64,000 bases of DNA from Strigamia acuminata (taxonomy: Eukaryota; Arthropoda; Chilopoda; Geophilomorpha; Linotaeniidae). How positions within the stretch are numbered: position 1 is the stretch's first letter; each line of letters starts with the position of its first letter. The stretch is from assembly GCA_949358305.1 (NCBI GenBank), contig OX442315.1, positions 10,318,427-10,382,426 of the forward strand, in the 5' to 3' direction. The notes beneath the pieces are model-generated. The model saw only the letters and a list, made by a program, of their open reading frames with translations. It was not told where the DNA came from and searched no databases. Both the position numbers and the translations under genes were made by a program. Positions 1-10,743 of the stretch are shown one piece after another.

Positions 1-252
1 CAGGCTAAAAAACAAGCCATAATCGACAAACAAAAAAGATGGGAAGCCGAAAACTGGGAGAAAGAAACTGAGAAATTCCAAAGCTAGTATGATCAAGATG
101 TTTCGGAAAAGAATAAGAAGAAGGAAAACGTGAAAAAGGAGCAAGAGCCCCCCAGTGGTTCTGACACCGAAACCGGGAAAGACAAATTAAAGCCGATAAA
201 AACGGCAAATAATGAAAATGTGTTTCAACTCAAAACAAATAATCGCCAATGA
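1..252 (+). other. coding-like fragment at the window edge
   Basis: Frame +1 reads a Lys/Glu-rich stretch of 28 codons, a TAG at 85-87, then 54 more codons to a TGA at 250-252. The charged composition continues across the TAG, which resembles a decayed exon or transposon Gag remnant. There is no recognisable domain and the beginning lies outside the window. It may be chance, as the region is A-rich. Confidence 0.2.
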
Positions 253-1431
253 CTTACCAATGGTTGCGACGGCTAGAAGGACATGCAAGAAACTAAGCAC
301 ACTTTTGATTTGCTTCTTCCTTTATCTATTTGTTTTATTGACTTATTTCCTCGTTACGAGCGTTGCGATTAATATTTGATCATGTATGCTCATAATGTAC
401 TTGACTTGTGACATTCAAAAGCAAGCACGCAAGTATATCGGAAAGATTTCAATGTGCAGTAACCCATTGAAGCAAACCTTCCATTTTTCTTCATTCCTTT
501 GACATCAATACGGGAGTGATTTAATATAAATCTCGTGCTTGTGGAATTGCTAATTAATTATTTAAGTCAAGCTGTTTTAGAGTTTCGACATTGAAACACG
601 GTCAAAAACCAGATTCAATATATTCTATCCTGGTGTGATGGAGAAATTTTATTGGCACCAGAGCCACCTGTCGTCACTCGTTTCAACTTATTTCAAAGTT
701 ATTACGCCATCTGAAAAAATGACGGCCCTGAGTCAAGCACGCCGTCTCAAGTTCCAAACCGTGCCTAGAAACGGACCAAGGGAGCATCAAATTGGTCTGA
801 AACCGGTAGCAAACTATTTCTTGGCTAAAATTACTCTAGCAAAGTATGCAAACCGATTTTTGGACACAAAAATAACGGCAAAAACTGATCCAAGGACGCG
901 CATTGACGGTTAACACTTCCTCACCAACATCAGCTAAATCTTACAAAAAATTATGCCAACGGTTAGAAATCCTTGAGAAATAATGATTAAAAAAATGTAA
1001 TTATTTTTCAATTGTACTTTCAGGGTGAAATAGCGATGTAACATGGACTTGGACCAGCAGTACAGCGATACACATTCTGGACAGGCAAACAATAGATGAG
1101 TAACCATTTTATTTAGACGTCATCAAAATGGATTCATTATGCTTTATAAGTTACATAAATCTGCAGGAGGTATCGTACTTAACAAAATAAAATGAAGATA
1201 CATCTATTGTACAATCTTATATTGCTCTTGACTAAATTAAGGTATTTGTGAAAGTGGTTTTATAATGAACTACATCATAATCAGAAAACTCTTTTTACAA
1301 CTCAGTTTTACATGCATCTGTCTTATAACAATCTAGTCTACTTATTCAGAGGCCACGATTGTTCTAGAGCGAAAGTCAAGTAAAAAGAGCACGCACAGTT
1401 GAATTAAATATAAAAATTAATACTCTTATTA
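253..1431. other. intergenic, nothing recognised
   Basis: AT-rich sequence with no convincing ORF, RNA gene or repeat structure. The only frame over 90 codons (635-913) has no family features. Confidence 0.5.
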
Positions 1432-1435
1432 AGGT

Positions 1436-2451
1436 TGTCGCGCTCAACTCTAACCGTCGCTAACTCGTGGGTTGATTACTTAATTCGACTAACTCACTAC
1501 CGCTTTGTCTCAAGCGGTTTACCCAAAGAAATGATTACACAGATATAAAAGGTAAAATATAATATAGATTTATTCTGTGGGACAATGTACAGATATATCT
1601 TATATATATATATGAAAGGTAGGTAAAAGGTAAATCGGAATGGGTGAAGGGAAATGGAAAGGTAAAGGTATGATGAAAGCTGGCTGGAATCGGCGAGGTC
1701 GTCTGTTGTCTCGGTCGTGTCCAAGATGGCGTCCTCGTTGTGGCAACGTGGTGTCGTCTTGGGCCGGCGTGGCAATATGGCGTCCTCGGCTCGTCTCTGG
1801 CTGGTCCTTCGGGCTCACGCTGGTCGGGCGCGAGTGAATGCTTAGTTAAAAGGCTTACTTCGGGCTGTTGTCTAGGTTTTTGTGTGGTGTCCGGCGATCA
1901 CACAGCGGCGGACTCTTCTGGCTCCCGGCGGTCACACAGCGGCGGGAACGCTCGTCGTGGTTTTACTGCAGTTTAGGCTTGTGCGACCGTTTGTCTGCAC
2001 AACTCGCTAAACTGGAGTGGTTTTTACTATTTCTAGCTGGTGTGCTAAAATAGTGTGGTAATCTTATCTCGCAGGTTACTCTGCGGAGTTTGACACTGAC
2101 CAAACGTACTCACGGTAAATTGTCCTTTGTCCTTGGTCAATCCCAGTATATTTACTTGGGCCTGATCTTGTAGGACGACGGGTTTACGTGTGTTTCTCGT
2201 TTGATGGTTGTGTTGGTTCTGCCCGCTCAGTGCAAGGCACATTCCTTTGCACAAAGCGAGGTTGACAGGTGACCGGAATCACCCAATGGTGGGGTGGACG
2301 AGCCATCCCCACTCCCTCAGGGCAGACGCCTGTCCATTGACTAGATGTCAATGCACTGAGGGAAGGGAGACGCGCTTGCGGCTCCCCTTACACCCGAAAC
2401 GAGGTCACGAGAGAAACTCTTCGTTGACCCCGGTCCAGTCGGGTCACAACA
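1436..2451 (-). repeat. 3' LTR of the Gypsy element
   Basis: 1016 bp, matching 13918-14933 at a constant offset of 12,482 with no difference noticed. On the minus strand it starts TGTTGTGACCC and ends GAGCGCGACA. An AATAAA polyadenylation signal reads on the minus strand at 1574-1569. The LTR also contains two near-identical direct copies of a CACACAGCGGCGG motif (about 1899-1911 and 1934-1946). Confidence 0.93.
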
Positions 2452-2464
2452 CTTCCCCCTCCGA
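2452..2464 (-). promoter_or_regulatory. polypurine tract
   Basis: On the minus strand the bases directly before the 3' LTR read CTCGGAGGGGGAAG, a purine run that fits the plus-strand DNA priming site of an LTR retrotransposon. Confidence 0.75.
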
Positions 2465-2487
2465 GCTCAGACCGTGGGGCTGAGCGA

Positions 2488-5253
2488 TCACTTCTTTCCT
2501 GGGGGACCCGACACTGAGTCCGTCACCTGGGCGTAACTCACTCCAGGGACAGGCGGTTGAGTGCCGGGTGGCGCGGGTAGATCGCCTACTAACGCCGAGG
2601 ACCGATCTCGGGGGTCCTCATGCTCCGTAATGAAGCATAATGCATGGCCGTCAACTGGCTCATGCGGGGCACGCGTCCTCTCGTGTAACCAAACGCTCGG
2701 GATGTAGGCGGAGAAGCCGGTGTTCGTATGCCGGATGGCATTGGCTTCCGCTGGCGTCACTGGCACACGGTGGGCTCTCAGCAACCTCTGGTGGAAGATG
2801 AGGTCTCTAGTCTTCCGGATCTGGTTGTGAAGCCAGATGAAGACTGATTTGCCTTTATCCCGTTGTGCGAGGATAAACCTCCTGGTCGCCGTTGTCATCG
2901 AAAGATGGGGAAACTCTTCGATGATTCGCCCGTAATAGTCTGGTGGAGGCGGTGCCGGCTTCGGCTTCTGGGTGGCCGCGGGAATCACGGCTTGCGTCGT
3001 TGTCGCCGCTCGGGCCGGTGGGGTCCCGGGCGGTGTCGGCTTCGTTTGCTCGACGGACCTGACGGGTGGCGTTCGGCACAGTAAGCGCTTTGGCTTACCC
3101 GCCACTTCGAACAGGGCGGGTCCTTGCGGGGATATCTCCGCAGGCATCGGTGGCGGAATCGGAACTCCGCTCGTCGGCGAGATCACCATTTCTACATCCT
3201 CTGCCGATTCTTCCGTCTGGATGGTCAAGGCGCGCAGTTGTTGGGTAGGCGCCGCTGTCCAGGTGGCGGAGGTATAGCGAAACGCCGTGCTTCGCAACTT
3301 GTACCCCTCAAATTCGGGGTTTACCACATCCCTGGTTAGCTCGTACCGAGTCAACACAGGGTCGGGCAGAATGGAGCTCCACTCTGCGAGGAGTGCACGG
3401 GGAACCTGTACACCCTCTCTGTCCACGACAGACCATGCGGCCATCGCCTGACGCCCTTCTCCGAAGAGTGCTGGGGTTAGCAGCTGCATCATGACCTTGG
3501 TCAATGATAGCTGTAGGCTGCGACGATTCACTGGATTCGATCGCTCCGAATCCGCAGTGAAGGCACACGAGAGCTTACTCATCATCGCCGTTGCCCATTC
3601 GATGAAATATCGCTGGGCCTGATCCACACCTCGCAAGGCGGGTGCGGAGACTCTTGGGTCTTCCATCACGAAGCGGAACGCTGAGAGCTCGGAGATAGTC
3701 GGGTTGGCGGCTTCTCTCGCGAGTCGCGCTTCTTCGTCTCGCCTCTCGAAAAACAGGGCCGAGGAACCGGGTCGGGGTTGGCTCGGCCTGTAAATGCCGG
3801 TCAAATTGGCTCGACATTCCTGCGCAATGCTCTGTCCAACGGGGAGAGGGACTGAGCGGTCGGTGTGCAAATCCGGCGGATCGCTCGAATTTAACAACGA
3901 CGGCGGCGGCAGGTTCGGAGGCGGCTGCGTCTTGGTCGGCAGCGTTGGCGTCGGCAGCGGTGGTGTTGGCTGCGTCGGCGGTGGTGGCGTCTCCGTCGTC
4001 TGCACCCCAGTCATTGCGACTTGGGGCGCCGGGAGATGTTGTCCGGAGCCCGAAGGCTGCACGATGGCGGTTGGCATGCCATCGGGTCGTGGTCGCGAAT
4101 TTATGTAGTCTGCGAGCCACCTTGCCACCTCGTGTGGGGTCACCTTCCCGTCGGTGACAACACCCATCTTCCTGGCGTGTTTCATCGCGGGATCGAAACG
4201 TGTCAGTTTCGTCCGCTTCATCTGAGTCAGAATCTCGCGAAGGTCCCGCGTATCTGCCGCTGGGACGTTTCGCTCACCTGACTGGCTACCACCTCGTCGA
4301 CCCGCTCTCTTGGAGGCGTAGGCGGGTTCGGGGATGGGACGGCCCCGAGCTTCGCACCTCGCGAAGTATCGCTCTTTGCGATCTTTTTTCCGCTGCTCGC
4401 GATGAGTCAGCGGACGTCTAGAAGTGCTGGGACGAGAGACTCGCTCTTCGTCACCAGACATCCAAACCTCCTTGCACTCCTTACCGTCTTTAATCTGACG
4501 GTTTATGAAAATTCGCGGTCGGGAATACTGCGAAGGGTCACGCACCGTACTAGTGGATGGCCCAGCTTCGTTGCCTTCAGTCGTGTTTTGAGCGACACGC
4601 TGCTTCTTGGTTGTCGCTGGGGAACGCGACTGGCTGTCCCCGGCGCCTTTGGAGCGCTTGCGCTTCCGCGGGTAGCTGCTCTTGGGCCCCAAAATCCCCA
4701 GGTAGTGGAGCTGCCACATCTCGGCTTGGGACGTCAAAATTCCCATCCGAGGTCTCCACTGGGGCGTACTCTCTCCCAATCGCAGCCTCTCAAACCACAG
4801 ATGAATATCATCCGCGGTCATCCCCTCGTTTTGGAGGATGCGCTCGGCCACTGCCGTAGCGGTATCCACCAGCTGTTGTCTATAATGCTGGTAGATGGCC
4901 TCACGGGCCTCTTCTGTCTCGGCTGCTCGCCACGCATGCAGCACGTGTTCCTCCGCCGGGTTGCCAGTGTACTGACTTGACAATCCGGGGTGGAAAATCG
5001 GCGATTTCGGGTCATCGTCACGAGCTAACTCTGTGGCGATGCCTTCGCGCATTCCCTCCGGGAACGTATCCAGGAGCGTGCAGTCTCGTACCCAACGTCG
5101 GGCGATGCATCGGGAATGTAGTATTCGCAGGCGCCAAGGGTCGGCGTCTTCGCCGAAACATCGTCGGTAAAAATCGGGCAGCGCGCCTCGAAATATCCCG
5201 CCACGAGTGATGCAAGCGGGGTCTAATGGTCCCCATGTTTTACGTAGTGCCAT
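2488..5253 (-). CDS. ORF3 of the Gypsy element, unknown function (921 aa)
   Basis: A long intact ORF lies between pol and the 3' LTR, the position where errantiviruses carry env. It does not look like an envelope: I see no signal peptide, no hydrophobic membrane segment and no furin-like site with fusion peptide. The N-terminal ~190 residues look folded (Trp, Arg and acidic residues, predicted helical). A basic, NLS-like cluster PRKRKRSKG follows, then a charged low-complexity stretch, a long Pro/Thr linker (about residues 410-460), a second folded-looking block (about 500-640) and a Pro-rich C-terminus. The start is the ATG at 5253-5251, not the upstream TTG, because a pyrimidine-rich splice acceptor ends exactly at this ATG. 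It may be a second Gag-like or nucleic-acid-binding protein, or a captured gene. I recognise no family. Confidence 0.8.
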   Translation of the reverse strand: MALRKTWGPLDPACITRGGIFRGALPDFYRRCFGEDADPWRLRILHSRCIARRWVRDCTLLDTFPEGMREGIATELARDDDPKSPIFHPGLSSQYTGNPAEEHVLHAWRAAETEEAREAIYQHYRQQLVDTATAVAERILQNEGMTADDIHLWFERLRLGESTPQWRPRMGILTSQAEMWQLHYLGILGPKSSYPRKRKRSKGAGDSQSRSPATTKKQRVAQNTTEGNEAGPSTSTVRDPSQYSRPRIFINRQIKDGKECKEVWMSGDEERVSRPSTSRRPLTHREQRKKDRKERYFARCEARGRPIPEPAYASKRAGRRGGSQSGERNVPAADTRDLREILTQMKRTKLTRFDPAMKHARKMGVVTDGKVTPHEVARWLADYINSRPRPDGMPTAIVQPSGSGQHLPAPQVAMTGVQTTETPPPPTQPTPPLPTPTLPTKTQPPPNLPPPSLLNSSDPPDLHTDRSVPLPVGQSIAQECRANLTGIYRPSQPRPGSSALFFERRDEEARLAREAANPTISELSAFRFVMEDPRVSAPALRGVDQAQRYFIEWATAMMSKLSCAFTADSERSNPVNRRSLQLSLTKVMMQLLTPALFGEGRQAMAAWSVVDREGVQVPRALLAEWSSILPDPVLTRYELTRDVVNPEFEGYKLRSTAFRYTSATWTAAPTQQLRALTIQTEESAEDVEMVISPTSGVPIPPPMPAEISPQGPALFEVAGKPKRLLCRTPPVRSVEQTKPTPPGTPPARAATTTQAVIPAATQKPKPAPPPPDYYGRIIEEFPHLSMTTATRRFILAQRDKGKSVFIWLHNQIRKTRDLIFHQRLLRAHRVPVTPAEANAIRHTNTGFSAYIPSVWLHERTRAPHEPVDGHALCFITEHEDPRDRSSALVGDLPAPPGTQPPVPGVSYAQVTDSVSGPPGKK

Positions 5254-5278
5254 CTGGAAGGATGGAGAAATAAACAAT
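5254..5278 (-). promoter_or_regulatory. candidate splice acceptor for the ORF3 mRNA
   Basis: On the minus strand a pyrimidine-rich tract (TTTATTTCTCCATCCTTCCAG) ends in AG at 5255-5254, directly followed by the ORF3 ATG. This would allow ORF3 to be made from a spliced subgenomic RNA, as retroviral env is. The matching donor was not identified. Confidence 0.55.
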
Positions 5279-6667
5279 TAATAAAAAGTTAATATTTAAA
5301 TACGTAGATAAATGGTTGGTTTCGAGGGACGTTGCCAGTACGTGCAGCCGTCCGTCGAGACCGATTCCTGTCTATCGGTGCAAACGTAGGACGAATTGTC
5401 CCTCGTCGGATAGAAAAAGAGAAGTCATCACGTGAAAAATCTGTCTCATGTCCAAAACGCACAGCGAGACGGAATCGAGCCTTTAATCTGGATTCTTATC
5501 ATCAGATTTTACTTCAAATTAATTCTAACATTAATTAGAACATTACTAATAATTAAATTAATAATTATCAGTCATTCGTAAAAAGAATTCGTCGGGTGTA
5601 AATTATTACTAAAATCGCACAATAAATGTGCTTGTCGAAATGTTATTAAATAAATAAACCTAATAAAGAATTATTCCGAAGTCGGACTTTGTCTAATTTT
5701 TTAAAAAAGTTAAAGTCAAATTAAATTTATCCAACACACCGAAAAAATTCATCGTACGAATGTTAAGTTGCATCAATTTGATGCGTCAAATTACTTGTGG
5801 AGAAAAAATATTCTTTTACAGAATATTCTCCCCTTGTCATAAAATTATATATGGCTCGAGCCCATTGTCTCGCTCGTGACTCAAGTCATGAGGAATTTTC
5901 GAGACGCGAGGCGACGTGAAGTCTGCGCTCGCACCTCGAAAACAAATTAACAAGGAAAAAAATACGATCGTGTGAGCGATCGTGGTTAATAATTAATTAT
6001 ACGCTATTTCGAGTGCAAAGCACTCATGTCAGGTATTAGTCAACAAAATTTCTTCTTCAGCAGCACGGAACTAGTTCTCATGTGCCGATGCCGACTTCTA
6101 CCTGATCGGGCTGGACTTGGTTTACATCGCGGTCCCAGTTTTCCTCGTCCTCGTGCTCGATGGCCAGCACGTCGTTCTCTTCCTCGTCCATGGCGAGGAG
6201 CGCGCACAAAAATCTCAATCACGATTTAAAAAGGATGATAAAACTATCTCAAAAACTCGGTGAAAAACTCGGTAAAACGTTAAAAACGAGGATCACGCAC
6301 GAATGCAGCGATCAGCTGTGAAAAGCGGAAGTCCGTGTGAACACGAGGTAATCGCGATGGATTCTGGGTAATATACTCCAGAACCCGGGTGTTTGAGACT
6401 AGTGCGCACCTACCCGTGCGCATGTTACGCTACGGGTCTCCTTTGTTCTCACTCCCGTGCGCGATTGCTGCTACGGGGTCTTTTGCACGCGGTATCCGAC
6501 CCGTGCCGATAATTTTGCTACGGGTCCCGCGTTTCCACGCCATCTCGTGACGCGAATTCGACCGATATCCGCTTTGTTGGACTTAGCGAAATTTTCTGCG
6601 ACGTGATGGCTTGCACTATCGGTCGATTACATTTATTTTTAGTGCCGCCATCGACTCGTAATTTATT
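5279..6667 (-). other. pol-ORF3 spacer with a triple hairpin repeat
   Basis: About 1.4 kb without a convincing gene. Three similar inverted repeats lie at 6412-6437, 6454-6477 and 6498-6526. Each reads CCCGTGC, a short loop, then GC-T-ACGGG, spaced about 42-45 bp apart. In RNA these could form three similar hairpins just downstream of pol. The rest of the spacer is AT-rich. Confidence 0.5.
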
Positions 6668-9600
6668 TTACTTCTTTCCTACGACCTTTCCGCCTTTTAT
6701 GAACGGATTATCTCTTTTTGGTCGCAGGTTACGGATCGAGGCAGGTACGATATTTTTTGTTGTTTTTTGTGTCTGTACCTCCTCATTATTGTTTTCTTTT
6801 TTATCCGTGTTTTTTGTGTTTGTTTCAGGAGTTTCTCCTGTTTCCCCCCCGACCAAAATTGGATCCGGAACGGATTCAACTATCTCGTTTACCGGAGGTG
6901 AAGGGGCGTCGAAATACTCCTCGTTGTCACTTGGCGGTGCTTGTTCCGACTCGCCAGCGAACGTATCGACGATTTGGCCGTCAGTTTTAGACTTGACTTG
7001 GCCCTTGGCCCACATTTCTTGCGGGAATTCCGGAATGTACGGAGTTAACTCTCGTACCTGGATCGACTTTTGCTCGGTGTTGTCCTCGAGCTTGCGTAAT
7101 TTATACGCGTTACCGCCATGCTTGCCGATGATTACATACGGACCATCTCTCTTGTCGGCCAAGCTGGCGGTGATTCCTCTCGCTGCATTTGAGAGGGTGT
7201 GTGCATCTTTCCACACCAAATCATTGATCTCGAAATTCACGAATTTTCCACCGCTTTTATCTTGTAAAATGCGGTCGCGCATGTTAAAAATGTGCGCCAT
7301 CATATGCTTGTATGTGTTCGAAATTGTTTGCTCCAATTTATACACATACTCATGTGGTTTCTCTGGGTCCACCACATTTACCGACTCTGCCACTCGTGGG
7401 TCCCAAGGCACTCGTAGCTCTCGGGCGAAGTTGAGGTAGGCCGGAGAAAAATCTCTCGTCCTCGAGACTGTTGTTCGTATGCTGAACGCGATCTCCCTCA
7501 AGTATTCATCCCACCTATTGTGGATGTCAGTGAATATGCTTAGTGCATATTTAATGTCCCTGTTGAGTCGCTCAACGGGATTTGTTCTGGGATTGTAGGT
7601 CGAAGTATGTGACGCCACAATCCCGAATTTCTCACAAAACTTACCCCAAATTTTCGAGATAAATTGGGGTCCGTTATCGGATATTATTTTACGTGGAAAT
7701 CCGTAACGTAACGCCACGTCGTAGATACATTCAACGATTTTCTCTGCTGAAGGTCTAGCGACGGCGTACAACTCGGGCCAACGAGTTGCCACGTCCATTA
7801 TAACGATAATGTACGCATTTTTATTTCCCGTAACGGGTTTTGGGCCCATCACATCGACACTTAAACAATCAAAAGGCGCGTAAGGCCCTAAGAAAATAGT
7901 TTCGAATGGTGATTTACTCCTCGGCTTGCACGCTTGACATCGCTGACATTGGTGGACAAAAAGAGCAATATCTTTTTTCATCCCTGTCCAGTGAAAAAGC
8001 TGTGTAGCACGATAGAGTGTTCTGCTTACTCCCGCATGGCTCGCAAGCGGGTGCCCGTGTAACAACCACAGCACGCGACCGATTAAGGAAGCAGGTATTA
8101 CTACCTTTACTGCGGTGTCCGATTCACTCAAGTCATCTTGGTGATTTGGGTGATGTTTCACTAAAAGGCCGTCATCCAATAGGTAATCTATGGATTCGTG
8201 TGCATAACGACGCTTCTGCCTTCTGGTTAGATTGGGCGGATATTTTCCTGTCAGTACGAATCTAGCTCTGTCCTGACATTTCTTGTCTAATTTTTGTTGC
8301 ACAATTATTTCCTCCCTTGTCGGGGGACTGCTTTGCATCTGCTCGCCGACATGAGCGTGGAAGGCGCTTAGAAGCGGGTCATTTATTCTCCGCTCTAGCT
8401 TAAATTCCTTCCTTGCATTTGGGTAATTGTCAGCAGCTGGTTGGTATAACCGCGTCCAAAATCCACAGAATTTTACATCTGCCGGAGACGCGGTGGGAAT
8501 TTCATTCATCTTCCTTAAATCCCAACGGTGACAACTCGTAGGGCAATAAATGATGCGGGAGTCATCCTCGCCATCATCGTCAGCGTCGATTGGATCTGAC
8601 ACTGGTGCCCGTGACAGAGCGTCAGCCACGACGTTATATTTGCCGGGCTTGTATTGAATGGTCAAGTCGCATGCCATCAGTTCTAACTGCCATCTGGCTA
8701 GTCGACCGGCTGGTTCCTTTAATTTCATCAGCCATTGTAACGCTTGATGATCTGTGTGGACCACAAATTTGGTATATTCGAGATAATCTCTGAATTTCCT
8801 TATGGCCCACACAACGGCCAAACACTCCAACTCTGTGGCATTGTAATTCTTTTCAGCGCCTTGGAGTTTGCGACTTATAAACATGCACGGCAGGTCTTGT
8901 TCGACTCCGTCGCGCACGTGTGTTTGAAGCAACGCGGCTCCCAACCCAACTCTGCTGGCGTCCGTATGTAATATGAACGGCCGGTTTAGGTCGGGTAGAG
9001 GCATTACGCCGACTTCCGTCAGCATCCTCTTTATCGCATTAAATGCGATGTTGCACTCATTTGACCATACAAATTCGTTTTCATTCTTCAGGAGGTCGGT
9101 AACTGGGGCTGCCACTTCAGCTAGACCCGGTAGCAACCTGCCGAAGAAGTTTATCATTCCCATAAACCGTTGGACACCTTTAACGTCCTCGGGTGGTGGG
9201 AAACGATTAATCGCATCGATTTTTTCGGGGCCAATAGCTAAACCATTGACTCCAATGCGATAACCCAGGAAGGCAAGCTCCTTTCGACAGAACTTGCTTT
9301 TGCCCGGATGCACGTGTAACCCAGCTTTTGCCAGCCGGGTGAGCACTTGGTCGATGTGCTCAATGTGCTCTTCGAATGTTTTAGAGGCAATAACTATGTC
9401 ATCTAGGTATGCCCACACAAACTGATGCAGGATATCACCCAATACGCTTTCGATTAGTCTCTGAAAGGTACTGGGAGCATTCACTAAACCAAATGGCATG
9501 ACGTTGAACATCAACCGTCCAATTGGCGAGTAAAATGCTGTTTTTAACTTATCCTCTGGCCTCATCTCAACTTGCCAGTATCCCTTCGACAGATCCATCG

Positions 9601-10738
9601 TCGTAACCCAAGAAAAGGGGCTAAGCTCTCTCAAAATGGATTCGATAGACGGCATCTGTATGGGATCTATTTCTGTCACCGCGTTTAATGGGCGGTAATC
9701 AATGCATAGGCGTGGGTCCGAGCCCGGGCGCATCACGAGCACAACTCGCGTCGCGTATTCTCCCTGGGCCTCGGAGACAATGCCACTGTCTAGCATTTCT
9801 TGGCACATTTTTTGCACTATTTCACGTTTTTGCGGGTTCATTCCCTTATACGCAACTCGTATAGGTTTATTATCCGTCAATTTAATTTCGTGAATAGCCC
9901 TATTCGTTCGGCCCGGTTTTTTCGACAGGATCCCCTCATATTTAAGTAGGACCCTTCGTAGGGCTGCCGCTTCGTTTAATTCTAAAGCGGCGTCGGCGAC
10001 AAGCGTTTCCACTACATTGTCCCGTTGCAATTCTGTTACGAATGCTTTAAAATCGTAATCTTGAACGAATTTCTTTAGGCCTTTCTCCCACTGTGTCTTG
10101 TCGGCCGCTTCTTTTACAAGAGCTGGTGGCACGACAATTGCGGGTCTTTCCTTATCATTTCTGATATAATTCCAAGATTTCGTTATTGGATTGGGTTGTA
10201 TTTCCATTGACGCCATGAGGTCTAAGCCCAACAGAAAAATTCTGTCGCATGTGGGCAGGACCAGGAAAGGGTGCTGTTCTACTCCTCCGAGCCACTCCAT
10301 GGTCAATAATATAACTCCTTTTGGACGCGCCATTCCGTTGGCGGTTTTTAGACGTATATTTTTATTAACGCCTTTTATCTTATCGGTGAGACCCAATGAT
10401 GCTACTATGTCTTCGGAAACGAACGAGCGATCTGCTCCCGAGTCTAGTAGTCCCATAATTTTTTCACGTTCTATTGTCATGGGCAACATACATAGGCGGT
10501 TGGTGTATTCGACCGCCACGTTGCACATGAAAACACGAAATTCTTCTGTGTCTTCGACTACTTGAGGTAATTCTTCAAGCAGTAGGTTCGGTTCTTCCGC
10601 CTCGGCCTCAGCGTTTGCGGTAATTACCTGCAAAGCGTTGTTGGCCCTGTCTTGAATTTGGGCGTTAGCTATGTCACTACCCATTTCTTTGACTGGTGGC
10701 GGCTTATCGAACCCTTTGTTAAACCCCTTTTTCTTCAT
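6668..10738 (-). CDS. pol: Pol polyprotein of the Gypsy element (1356 aa)
   Basis: Domains in order: aspartic protease with DSGA (residues 99-102); reverse transcriptase (about 300-480) with YLDD at 444-447; RNase H with the HTDAS motif near 591-595; integrase with an H2C2 zinc finger (about 895-945) and a D,D(35)E core seen as SVDVMGP, SDNGPQF and NPVERLN. It is intact with no internal stop. The ATG at 10738-10736 follows the gag stop by 23 bases in the -1 frame. The open -1 frame continues upstream past the slippery heptamers, so Pol is probably made as a Gag-Pol fusion and this ATG need not be used. Confidence 0.95.
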   Translation of the reverse strand: MKKKGFNKGFDKPPPVKEMGSDIANAQIQDRANNALQVITANAEAEAEEPNLLLEELPQVVEDTEEFRVFMCNVAVEYTNRLCMLPMTIEREKIMGLLDSGADRSFVSEDIVASLGLTDKIKGVNKNIRLKTANGMARPKGVILLTMEWLGGVEQHPFLVLPTCDRIFLLGLDLMASMEIQPNPITKSWNYIRNDKERPAIVVPPALVKEAADKTQWEKGLKKFVQDYDFKAFVTELQRDNVVETLVADAALELNEAAALRRVLLKYEGILSKKPGRTNRAIHEIKLTDNKPIRVAYKGMNPQKREIVQKMCQEMLDSGIVSEAQGEYATRVVLVMRPGSDPRLCIDYRPLNAVTEIDPIQMPSIESILRELSPFSWVTTMDLSKGYWQVEMRPEDKLKTAFYSPIGRLMFNVMPFGLVNAPSTFQRLIESVLGDILHQFVWAYLDDIVIASKTFEEHIEHIDQVLTRLAKAGLHVHPGKSKFCRKELAFLGYRIGVNGLAIGPEKIDAINRFPPPEDVKGVQRFMGMINFFGRLLPGLAEVAAPVTDLLKNENEFVWSNECNIAFNAIKRMLTEVGVMPLPDLNRPFILHTDASRVGLGAALLQTHVRDGVEQDLPCMFISRKLQGAEKNYNATELECLAVVWAIRKFRDYLEYTKFVVHTDHQALQWLMKLKEPAGRLARWQLELMACDLTIQYKPGKYNVVADALSRAPVSDPIDADDDGEDDSRIIYCPTSCHRWDLRKMNEIPTASPADVKFCGFWTRLYQPAADNYPNARKEFKLERRINDPLLSAFHAHVGEQMQSSPPTREEIIVQQKLDKKCQDRARFVLTGKYPPNLTRRQKRRYAHESIDYLLDDGLLVKHHPNHQDDLSESDTAVKVVIPASLIGRVLWLLHGHPLASHAGVSRTLYRATQLFHWTGMKKDIALFVHQCQRCQACKPRSKSPFETIFLGPYAPFDCLSVDVMGPKPVTGNKNAYIIVIMDVATRWPELYAVARPSAEKIVECIYDVALRYGFPRKIISDNGPQFISKIWGKFCEKFGIVASHTSTYNPRTNPVERLNRDIKYALSIFTDIHNRWDEYLREIAFSIRTTVSRTRDFSPAYLNFARELRVPWDPRVAESVNVVDPEKPHEYVYKLEQTISNTYKHMMAHIFNMRDRILQDKSGGKFVNFEINDLVWKDAHTLSNAARGITASLADKRDGPYVIIGKHGGNAYKLRKLEDNTEQKSIQVRELTPYIPEFPQEMWAKGQVKSKTDGQIVDTFAGESEQAPPSDNEEYFDAPSPPVNEIVESVPDPILVGGETGETPETNTKNTDKKENNNEEVQTQKTTKNIVPASIRNLRPKRDNPFIKGGKVVGKK

Positions 10739-10743
10739 GAATG

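Noticed and set aside
1497-1976. Several ORFs of 60-92 codons within the LTR, repeated at 13979-14458
   Set aside because: They are the same LTR sequence twice and have no protein-like features; they are chance frames in a GC-rich LTR.
2488-5277. ORF3 as a retroviral envelope gene
   Set aside because: No signal peptide, TM segment or cleavage site. The first eight residues of the longer frame start from TTG and lie in the splice acceptor.
6603-7439. 278-codon plus-strand ORF
   Set aside because: It is antisense to the 3' part of pol, hydrophobic by reading poly-T-rich complement, and matches no family.
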